Assembly (NCBI GenBank): GCA_963575745.1
Contig: CAUYUJ010021041.1
Location: 5,001-69,000 of the forward strand
Length of the DNA: 64,000 bases
DNA from: Prorocentrum cordatum
Lineage: Eukaryota > Sar > Dinophyceae > Prorocentrales > Prorocentraceae
Direction of reading: 5' to 3'
The translations under genes were made by a program, and so were the position numbers. Positions 21,850 through 30,295 of the stretch are shown here, piece by piece (the first letter of the stretch is position 1; every line of letters begins with the position of its first letter). Below the pieces are notes generated by a model. The model made no database searches. It was not told where the DNA came from and saw nothing but the letters and a program-made list of their open reading frames with translations.

Positions 21850-23340
21850 CTCCTCTGGGCCCCTTGACACGTGCGAGGGGTATGCCAACATAGGCGCGGT
21901 CACGCCTTCGATTCCTGCCAGTGGGGCATTCGGTGGAGCTCCCCGTGGGGCCACGACCGACATGGGCGCGGTCATGCATGATAATCATGCCAATGAGGCC
22001 TTCGGCGGAGCTCCCTGAGGGGCACCGTGAGAGGGGTGACCCCAAATGGGCGCGGTCACGCTGGCGATTCCTGCCAGTGGGGCCGTCGGTGGAGCTCCAT
22101 ATTGGGCCACGGAACGTGTGAGGGGTGCGCCAAAAGGGTCTGCAGAGGCATGCGAACGCAGCCACTGGGGCCTCAGGCGGAGCTCCGTATGGGGCCGCGA
22201 AACGTGTACACGCTGGTCGGAAGAAGTAGGTAAACACATGAAGTAGGAAGGCGGGTAAAGTAGATTGGGTTCAGGCCCTCCCAGAGAAAACCAACGCACA
22301 GCATAATCAGATCGGCTCTTGAAGTAGGAAAGCGCTTGAAGTAGATTGGGATCTGGGAGTCCAGAATTACCTACTTTCAACGACCGGCGTGTAATGGGCG
22401 TGCCGATATGGGCACGGTCACGCATGCGATTCCTGCCAACGAGGCCTTACGTGCAGCCGCCTCTGGGGCCACGTGCAAAGGGTGTGCCGACGTGCGGCCA
22501 GTCACGCACACGAGCCCTGCCTCGGGAGCCTTCGGTGGAGCTCCAGGTTCGGCCCCGAAGCGTGTGCGCCGTGCGCCGAAATGGTTTGGAAAAGACGTGC
22601 GAGCGCAAGCGTCGGGGCGGCATACGGGCGAGAACGGTGGGGCCTCAGGTGGCGCCCACTGCAAGGCCACGAAACGCGTGAGAGGTGTGCCAAAGTGGGG
22701 TAGTGGCGGCATGCGGGTGCAACCACTGGGGCCTTAGGTGGAACTCCCTAGGGGGGCACGAACAAAGTGAGCGGTGCGCCAAAGTGGGCTGGCAGCGGCA
22801 TGCGGGCGCAAGCACTGGGGGCTGAGGTGTGGCCCCCTATTGGGCAATGAAACGTGTGAGCGGCACGCCGAAATTATCTGGAGAAGACATGCGGGCGTAC
22901 GCCAAGGTGGGGTGGTGGCAGCATGCGGGCGCAGCCACCGGGGCCTTGGGTGGAATTCCTGATAGGGTCACGAGACGTGTGAGGAGTGTGCAAACATGAA
23001 TGGCGGCATTCGGGCGCAACTGCTAGGGCATCAGGTGGAGCTCACTAGTGTACCACGGAACGTGAGAGGTACGCCAGAGCGGGGCGGTGGCGGCACGCGG
23101 GCGCAGCCAGTGGGACTTTGAATGGAGCTCCGTATGGGGCCCCGACGCGTGTAAGCGGTGTGCCAAAATGGGGTGGTGGCGGCCTGCGGACGCAACCACT
23201 GAGGCCTTGGGTGGAGCTCCCTATGGGGAGGCCAAAGTGGGTGGTGGCGGAATGCGGGCGCAACCAGGGGGGCCTTAGATGGAACTCCCCATGAGTCCAC
23301 GAAACGTGTGAGCGGTGTGGCAAAGTGGGGTGGCGCTAGA
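21850..23340. repeat. Array B of the 90-bp satellite (diverged)
   Basis: About 14-16 diverged copies of the unit with GGAGCTCC, GGGGCCACGAAACGTGTGAG and GTGCCAAAATGG landmarks, irregular in spacing (75-100 bp), with an unrelated 150-bp spacer near 22215-22385 that contains two copies of GAAGTAGGAANGCG. No gene. Confidence 0.85.
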
Positions 23341-24450
23341 GAGAAGGGACGAGGGGGAGGAGGGGGAGGAGGGGGAGGAGGAGGGGAGAGGGGAGGAGCG
23401 ACGCGGGACACCGTTGGTTCAGGGCGAGGACTCGACTCAACACAGGACCGCTGGGACACGGGACGCAACAGGGAGGACGAGGGACGACGACGATGACGAA
23501 CAGAAGTGCGCAGGTACAGGACGAGCCAGAGGATGAGCGGGCCAGGGGCATGCCTGACCGGGCCCCCATCATAAAGGAAATGGAGGGGTCCCAGGACACA
23601 CAAATAAATACACACAAATGAAAGTATTCCTCATATGTTCCCCATATTTTCTGGGTTTTGTCTTCCAACCCACTTCCCATATGTTCCCATATTTTCCTTG
23701 GAATCGACGATTAATTGTGTCTGTGTGTTTTTCCCCCTCCTGAGGAAAGTTGAGCCGCGGAGACGGCCGAATCCTGGAAATCACATAGGGCCGAGTGACG
23801 CATTCGAGCTCCATTTCGCTCCGCTCGGTTGGCCAACGTCCCCGAGGAGAACGCGGGAGGAGGGGTGGAGGGCGGGAGATGGAGGGAGAGAGGGAAGCAG
23901 GGAGTGTTGAGGAAGGGGAAGGAAATCATGGAGTGCAAAGTCGAAGACAGGGCCTAGGGCGGAGGAGGGATGGGGGGAAAGGCGAATGAGGGGATTCAGA
24001 GATGCAAGACGAAGGGAAAGGAACATGCGGAAAGGGACAGAGAGGAGCGGGGAAGAAAGCGGAGCGAGGAAGAGCAGTGAAGAAGGGAGGAAGGGAAAGG
24101 AAGAATAGAGAGGAGGGGGTGAGAGGAGGAACATAGCGAGGAGGAGAGATAACGATGGAAAGAGGAAGAGAGAGAGAGAGAGATAGGACGAGAGAGAAAG
24201 AGGGCGAGAGAGAGAGAAAGCGAGAGAGATAGAGAGAGCGAGAAAGAAAGAGAGGGACGGAGAGAGAGGCGGGAAAACAAGAGGAAAGATGAGGAATTAA
24301 GGTGTGCGCTCGATGCTTCCAACTGGTCCCCTGGACGTGATAGTATGAATGTCCAGCAAGGAGTCTGGCAGGGAGAACAGGAGCAGGAGAACATGAGGAA
24401 GAGGACGGGAAGCATAATATCCTGAGATGAGGTGGGGGTGAGGGAAAAAC
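23341..24450. other. No gene seen; purine-rich tracts
   Basis: 23620-23700 holds two copies of a CCCATATGTTCCCATATTTT-type unit. 23860-24280 is almost entirely purine on the plus strand, with GA runs at 24160-24260. Long Leu/Ser/Arg-rich frames here are compositional. Confidence 0.5.
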
Positions 24451-25020
24451 AGGATCAAAACGCTGTGCAGTTCGAGAAGCAGACGGGCATCCCGTTCACT
24501 TGGCTGTGCGCGACGAGCTAAGGTTCGGAGCAGGTGTCGGAAGCAACCTTGCGGTTAGCGGGCGTTTCCCAGAATGAGATAGACGCCGGTTTCGCTTCGG
24601 ATCCTGCGAGCAGAATGCAGATCTATATGGTTGCGAAACTGGGGCTCCCCGTGCGACTCACACGAAATTTAAACAAAGCTCGGGGCTTTGTGAATGGCGC
24701 GGCTGCCGTGGTCCAGGAGAGCTCGTGCGGGAACGAGGTGTTTGCGGCGCGTCTCCGGGGAACTGGGAACCTGATACTAGTGCATCCGTTGTGCGAGGAC
24801 GGTCGCGTGTTTCTGCCATGCTGCTGGAGTTATGCGACGACTATCAGGAAGGCCCAGGGGGCCAGCATACTCGCGGGCGCCATATGGTTCAATCAGAAAA
24901 GACACGCCGCCGTTCGCGGCTACGGCTACGTGGCCGTCTCCAGATTCTCTGCTGAGCGGGGCTCTTTCATTTTCGGGAGGCTCCGGCAGTCTGACTTTTT
25001 GCCAGTGGGAGGCCGAGGCC
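24451..25020 (+). pseudogene. PIF1/RecD-like helicase, C-terminal fragment
   Basis: The frame reads QTGIPFTWLCATS, then an in-frame TAA at about 24522, then SEATLRLAGVSQNEIDAGF, GLPVRLTRNLNKARGFVNGA (the motif that follows an adaptor strand in PIF1-type helicases), CCWSYATTIRKAQGAS (helicase motif V-like, YATTIHKAQG in the family) and RGYGYVAVSRF (motif VI-like, with the arginine). The Walker A and B part is absent. It ends at FLPVGG where a CAT microsatellite begins. Helitron or stand-alone PIF1 origin cannot be separated from this piece. Not functional. Confidence 0.6.
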
Positions 25021-25143
25021 ACCACCATCGTCATCATCTCATCGCCATCGACAACGTCATCAGCATCATCACCAACAACAACATCGCGATCAACATCATC
25101 ATCATCATCATCATTATCATCATCATCATCATCATCATCATCC

Positions 25144-25176
<33 letters not shown>

Positions 25177-25330
25177 ACATCATCATCACCATCCTCATCC
25201 TCATCCTCATGCTCATCATCATCACCACCATCATCAGCATCATCGTCCTCATCATCACCATCACCATCGTCAGCATCACCATCACCACCATGTCATCATC
25301 AACGACAGCATCATCATCGTCATCAGATGT
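25020..25330. repeat. (CAT)n microsatellite
   Basis: Mostly ATC/CAT triplets for 300 bp with scattered CTC, AAC and ACC interruptions. It truncates the helicase fragment and opens poly-Ile, poly-Ser and poly-Met frames that are not genes. Confidence 0.95.
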
Positions 25331-26136
25331 TTCTTTATTTCCGCTGCCCCTTCACTTTTCACACCTACTGTTCATTTCACCCCGACTCCTCCTCATCTTC
25401 ATTCTCGACCGCTTCATTCCTGCCGTCTCTTCCACATCCTTATCGCACTCCTCTCTTCCTCATCCTCAGCCTGCCTCTCATCCATCATCCATCTACCACT
25501 TCTCTCACATCCACAGAGGAGAACCGAAAGCCGCAGCAGTGCTCCATCTTGCGCGGTCCTACATCTGCTGCTCCTCCTTCTCCCCTCGTCCTCCGGCGTG
25601 CTCAAATGTTCAGCCCGCTGCTCCTCATTCTGGATCTGGTTCCTGGTGGCTGCAACATCCTCCGGATGTAGCCTCCGCCCCTCCTTCTCCCTCTCCTCCT
25701 GCTCACTCATGAACATTTTGGGGCTGGAGGCTCCCCTGGGCGGGGAAGGGATTGCCAGGATGGCGGGTGTAGGCCCTGCACGCGGCCAAGACGTGGCGGA
25801 TCCAGTCGTCTCTGTCCTCTTCCTCCTAGCAGTCCTCCTCATGCTAGTCATTCCTGGTCCTTCTGCTAACGTGCTCCTGTCCCTCCTGGCGCTTCCATTC
25901 TCTTCCACCTCGATCCAGTCTGTGGCATCCTGGATTCCCGGCCCTCTCAGCATAAGCCCAAGGCACTCGAGAAGGCAGTCCAGGTCCAGATCCGCAGTTC
26001 TCCTCTATGCCCCTGCAGGCCTCTAGCAAACAATCTGGCTGTCTGATGTCTCAGGAGGGCCACCAGCCATGCCGGGTTTCCGCCTTCCTCGCTAACTACG
26101 CCCTCTGCCGTCGGCTATACGCAGGGGTGACCCTGT
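25331..26136. other. No gene seen
   Basis: Pyrimidine-rich on the plus strand with open but low-complexity frames on both strands. No domain or regulatory signal recognised. Confidence 0.4.
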
Positions 26137-26285
26137 GTAAGAGTGACCTTTGGTGCGCGGCTTTTTGGAGGCCGCGGGGGGACCAAACACAGGCGCGCAA
26201 GGCGCTACTATCGCATCGCGTTCGGCGATCGGAGGGCCCCACTAGGCCCGCACCAAAGGTCACGCTGGCGAAAGGTCACTCTTAC
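26137..26285. mobile_element. 149-bp MITE with repeated terminal motif
   Basis: The left end is GTAAGAGTGACCTTTGGTGC (26137-26156). The right end complemented is GTAAGAGTGACCTTT (26285-26271), then after six bases GTGACCTTTGGTGCG (26264-26250). The right tip therefore carries two overlapping versions of the left motif. No ORF. A GT or TGT flank on both sides might be a target duplication. Confidence 0.65.
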
Positions 26286-26454
26286 GTCTAGCCGACTGAA
26301 GCAACAGAAAGACCTGTCTTCGCGCGGAGGGGCGCTCCCGGTCAGCTGCGGCCCGGCGGCAGCAGCCTTGCGGTTCGCCTCGGCTCACGAGGCGGCGATC
26401 GCAGGGAGGGGTGATGGGCGTGTTTTCCACCACCACCACTAAAGGTTGGAGGGG

Positions 26455-26575
26455 GGGTCCTTCTCCTCCTCCTCGTCCTTCTCCTCCTCCTCTTCGTCGT
26501 CCTCCCCCTCCTCCTTCTCCTCCTGCTCCTCCTCCTCCTCCTCTTCCTCCTCCTCCTCCTCCTCCTTCCCCCCTC
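26455..26575. repeat. (CCT)n microsatellite
   Basis: CCT triplets with TCGT interruptions, ending at a short TGG tract (26584-26601). Precedes the shared module and array C. Confidence 0.95.
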
Positions 26576-26657
26576 CAACTTATGGTGGTGGTGGTGGTGG
26601 AATATAAGCACATCAAGGGGTATTGATCGGCTACACGCAGGAGCGACCCCAGGAAAA

Positions 26658-26695
26658 ACTAGCCTGGCGAAGGACCCAACCATATGCAGCTGCGC
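26658..26695 (+). repeat. Shared leader module of satellite arrays, copy 2
   Basis: Contains ACTAGCCTGGCGAAGGACCC, then AACCATATGCAGCTGCG, matching 21578-21616 at all but about two positions. Confidence 0.75.
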
Positions 26696-26709
26696 GAACC
26701 GCAACTATA

Positions 26710-27985
26710 AATCCCTTATTCAATGGAGCTCCCTGTGGGGCCGCGAAACGTGTGAGGGGTGTGCCGAAATGAGCGAGGCGGACGCATGCGGGCGGTGGCT
26801 GGGGCATTCGGTGGAGCTCCCTATGGGGCCACGAAGCGTGTGAATGGTGTGCCGAAGTTGGTGTGGCGGACGCATGCGGGCTGCGCCACTGGGACCTTCG
26901 GTGGAGCTCCCTATGGGGCCACGAAACGTGTGGGGCGTGCGCCAACATGGGTGTGGCGGACGCGTGCGGGCGGTGGGGCCTTCGGTGGAGCTCCCTATGG
27001 GGCCACGAAACGTGTGAGGGGTGTGCCGAAATGGGTGTGCGTGACGCATGCGGGCTGCGCCACTGGGACCTTCGGTGGAGCTCCCTATGGGGCCACGAAG
27101 CGAGTGAGGGGTGTCTCCCAATGGGGCCACGAAGCGTGTGAGGGGGTGTGCCGAAATGGGTATGCGTGACGCATGCGGGCTGCGTCACTGGGACCTTCGG
27201 TGGAGCTCCCTATGGGGCCACGAAACGTGTGAGGGGTGTGCCGAAATGGGTGTGCGTGACGCATGCGGGCTGCGCCACTGGGACCTTCGGTGGAGCTCCC
27301 CATGGGGCCACGAAACGTGTGAGGGGTGTGCCGAAATGGGTGTGTGCGCGACGCATGCGGGCTGCACTGGGACCTTCGGTGGAGTTCCCTATGGGGCCAC
27401 GAAACGTGTGAGGGGTGTGCCGAAGTGGGTGTGAGTGACGCATGCGGGCTGCGCCACTGGGACCTTCGGTGGAGCTCCCTATGGGGCCACGAAGCGAATG
27501 AGGGGTGTCTCCCAATGGGGCCACGAAACGTGTGACGGGTGTGCCGACATGGGTGTGCGTGACGCGTGCGGGCTGCGCCACTGGGACCTTTGGTGGAGCT
27601 CCCTATGGGGCCACGCAACGTGTGAAGGGTGTGCCGAAGTGGGTGTGCGTGACGCATGCGGGCTGCGCCACTGGGACCTTGGGTGGAGCTCCCTATGGGG
27701 CCACGAAACGTGTGAGGGGTGTGCCGAAATGGGTGTGCGTGACGCACGCGGGCTGCGCCACTGGAACCTTCGGTGGAGCTCCCTATGGGGCCGCGAAACG
27801 TGTGAGGGGTGTGCCGAAATGGGTGTGAGTGACGCATGCGGGCTGCGCCACTGGGACCTTCGGTGGAGCTCCCTATGGGGCCACGAAGCGTGTGAAGGGT
27901 GTGCCGAAGTGGGCGTGCGTGACGCATGCGGGCTGCGCCACTGGGACCTTCGGTGGAGCTCCCTATGGGGCCACGATCATCGTGA
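26710..27985. repeat. Array C of the 90-bp satellite, well conserved, with 392-bp higher-order repeat
   Basis: About 13 full copies of a 90-bp unit (landmarks GACGCATGCGGGCTGCGCCA, CTTCGGTGGAGCTCCCTATG, CACGAAACGTGTGAGGGGTG). A 39-bp partial copy with the junction GGGGTGTCTCCCAATGGGGC occurs at about 27105 and again at about 27497, so a block of roughly 392 bp was duplicated as a whole. Because 90 is a multiple of three, 30-residue repeats stay open on both strands; I do not call them genes. The array ends in GAT-rich DNA at 27986. Confidence 0.9.
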
Positions 27986-28478
27986 GGGTTGCACCGACGA
28001 TGATGACGAGGAGGATGATGATGACGCTGACGGTAATGATGGCGGCGATAGCGACGATGATGACGACGATGATGGTGATTTCAGTCGCCATGCTTACCTT
28101 GATGGCACCGGGATGCTGCCGAGCAGCGTCTCCCTTAAAGGCACTCAGCGACAGTGCAGAGCCGAAGTCTGCCCGAGCTCTGCACAGAGGGGCTATCGCT
28201 GACCGCGCCGAAGGAAAGAGTGCCTTCAACGAGGAGCGCCCTCGCACACGCGTGCACGCACGATCTGCCCGCTGCGGCATGTGAGCCTCTGGCTCGGATG
28301 ACTGGGAGGCGGGTTGTCCTGGTCGCAATCCGATGTGATGCTCGCGCTGGAGATTCGCGGCTATCTATCGGGGGAGAGATGCGGCCTGCCGAATTGAACG
28401 CTGCCCCGTGCGGGAGCCGTTCCGAAACCGCATGCGGGAGCCGCTGCCTGGATCGGATGCGGGGGCCGCTCCGCAACA
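27986..28478. other. No gene seen; GAT-rich start
   Basis: 27990-28080 is GAT/GAC-rich. 28380-28470 has three copies of a GCGGGAGCCGYT-like unit. This is the 3' flank of the casein kinase 1 copy; no poly-A is evident. Confidence 0.4.
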
Positions 28479-29024
28479 TCACTGAGGGGCCTCGTCTTCG
28501 GGTCGCTTACCATGGCTCGCTTGATAATTCAAAATCATCCGATCAAACACGAAATCGTACTGATAGCCCTCGCGGAAGAACAGGTCTTTGAGAAGGCGGC
28601 GCAGTTAGGCGTAGTCGGGGCGGTCCTCGAAGCGCAGGCTGCGGCAGTAGTTGAGGTACGTCACGAACTCGGCGGGAAAGTGTTCGCACAAGACCTCGAT
28701 CGGTGCAGACATCTTCTTCTCCATGATTTTCTCGTACCTCTCCTTCTTGAAGTTGGCCTTAAGGCCCTGCCATGGCAGGCTGCCGCGGTTGAAGTACATC
28801 AGAACGTACCCCACCGCCTCCAGATCGTCACGCCTGCTCTGCCCGATGCCGAGGTGCGTGTGCACGCTCGCGTACCTGGCAGTGCCTTTCAAGTTCTTGC
28901 CCTCGCGATACGGGATGTGCTGCTGGGTCTTGGGGTCCTGTACTTTTTGGCAAGCCCGAAATCGATGATGTGCACCTGGTTTGCCTTCTTGCCCAGGCCG
29001 ATGAGGAAGTTGTCGGGCTTGATG
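28479..29024 (-). pseudogene. Casein kinase 1 retrocopy, 3' part
   Basis: Minus strand continues the kinase started at 55405: [29 protein letters not shown] (DFG motif), then [28 protein letters not shown]-type helix, [17 protein letters not shown]-type segment and [17 protein letters not shown]. Two lesions: one base is missing near 28937 (AGG-AC where the family has AGG GAC), and a TAA at 28607-28605 replaces the Tyr codon of DYAY. After the TAA the frame continues [20 protein letters not shown] to a natural-looking TGA at 28481-28479. No introns, as for a processed copy. The upstream half is 26 kb away because of the nested insertions. Confidence 0.85.
29008..29024. repeat. 17-bp target-site duplication, left copy
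   Basis: AGTTGTCGGGCTTGATG, encoding IKPDN of the kinase on the minus strand. The identical sequence is at 55006-55022. Confidence 0.8.
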
Positions 29025-30076
29025 GGGGGGACTTGTTCATGAAGCGGTACTCGATCTCGGAGTTCCGCCTCAGCATCTCCCTGTCGGTCAGCTCGAAGCT
29101 GCAGGCAGGGAGTCGTGCAAGGCGCGGTCCAGGAAGATCGAGTGATAGTCCATCTCCGCTTCTGCATTCGCATCTCCGTCACAGGGTGTGTCCATGATGC
29201 TCTTCGTGTGTTTGCTGTCTAGCCCTTGGCACCGTTGAGAGCAGCCAGGACGCCGACATGATACATTGAGCATGAAGTTCTTGCGCATTGAGAAAAGAAC
29301 ATGCCGTGAACTTGTTCGCCAGTTCTGCTTATTGGTCTCCTCTATCCAATTCGCATGTGCTGTGAATCTGTACGTTGAGAGCTGCTGCCAATCTCCCAAG
29401 GACATGTTACCTAAGACGTTGGGGCGTCCTGGGCACGTTTTGGACGCGTGATGCCAGGATACCGTCACATCATCTGTCTTCTCCTGAGTCCGTGCCAAGT
29501 TGATTGTGAGTCTGCATCTCGCACACACCAAGGTCGTCGAACTCGCTGAGCTGAAAGGGGTCAGGAACAAATGGATGTTAGTGTCTGTCCGAGCTTCGAT
29601 ATTGTGGAACAATCTCTTCTCCTCCTTCCGCTTGTGAAAGTTTGGCAAACGCGCAAGGAGTTTCCGATCAGCGTCAGAGAAAGAGTCAGCATGAGTTGTT
29701 CGGAGAGCGTTGTGAAAGAGACGTGTCCTGTTCTGAGTCCGTGCCGTTCTCACGACTGAGGATCCGTCTTGAGCTGGAGGAGGTTGCTTGCCTCGTAGTC
29801 GCCGTTGTCGATCTTTGCGAAGATCCCCTTTCCACACAGGCGTAACTTGGCTTGCAGGAAACATGATCTGTGCCCATGGAGTAATTGTTGGTTTCTTGAC
29901 CTGCTCCACGGCAAGGTTGAAAAGGAAGGAGTTGACGGCGTCTGGTTGAAGAAGTCGGAGGCGTCCGTGGAATCCCGTCGAAATTTCTAGGCCGAGTGGA
30001 TACAGCTGGCGACATTCCTTGACTAGCTGGAACACGCTCTGACTGACTCTCTGACCTTTGTGATATGATTTCTGCT
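29025..30076 (-). mobile_element. LINE retrotransposon, 3' segment (beyond the DNA transposon)
   Basis: This is the downstream part of the LINE whose main body is 46515-55005. It starts at the TA shared with the DNA transposon and ends in CCCCCC next to the 17-bp duplication. 29025-29087 contains a frame ([20 protein letters not shown]) that I cannot assign; it may be 3' UTR or a small piece of captured gene. Confidence 0.75.
29088..30076 (-). pseudogene. LINE RNase H-ORF, C-terminal part
   Basis: The frame continues that at 46515-48667: across one TA the codons read CTC GGT AAG CAG, giving SRFGLG then KQKSYHKGQRVSQSVFQ. It contains a Cys/His cluster (TLVCARCRLTINL, then WHHASKTC) and a second one (MLNVSCRRPGCSQRCQG), candidates for zinc-binding tails. 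The frame ends at a TGA at 29090-29088. Family of the tail unknown. Confidence 0.65.
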
Positions 30077-30105
30077 TAATCCGATAGCCCTTATAACGGC
30101 GACGA
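30077..30105. repeat. Left terminal inverted repeat with TA
   Basis: Starts TAATCCGATAGCCCTTATAA and ends CGGCGACGA. It is the exact complement of 46486-46514 over 29 positions. Confidence 0.95.
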
Positions 30106-30114
30106 GGCGACGAT

Positions 30115-30178
30115 CGAAAGCAGTGCCCCGGCACTGCTTTGAACGCGTTCAAAGCAGTGCCCCGGCACTGCTTTGAAC
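30115..30178. repeat. Two terminal hairpins (AAAGCAGTGCC family), left end
   Basis: First palindrome AAAGCAGTGCC-CC-GGCACTGCTTT (30117-30140). Second has 15-bp arms GTTCAAAGCAGTGCC and GGCACTGCTTTGAAC around CC (30147-30178). They are joined by GAACGCGTTC, itself a palindrome. Probably subterminal transposase sites or hairpin-forming ends; role inferred. Confidence 0.9.
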
Positions 30179-30295
30179 GTATGATATGATGATATGATGA
30201 TGATTATGATTGATGATGATGATGATTTTTCCAGCGTACACTGTCCGCAACTGCGGCAATCAACATCATGCTCCACTTGCCCGCAACTGCGGCCA

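Noticed and set aside
25034-25291. Poly-Met/Ile/Ser frames
   Set aside because: CAT microsatellite.
27085-27927. 280-codon minus-strand frame of 30-residue repeats
   Set aside because: It is the 90-bp satellite read in one frame; comparable frames are open on the plus strand.
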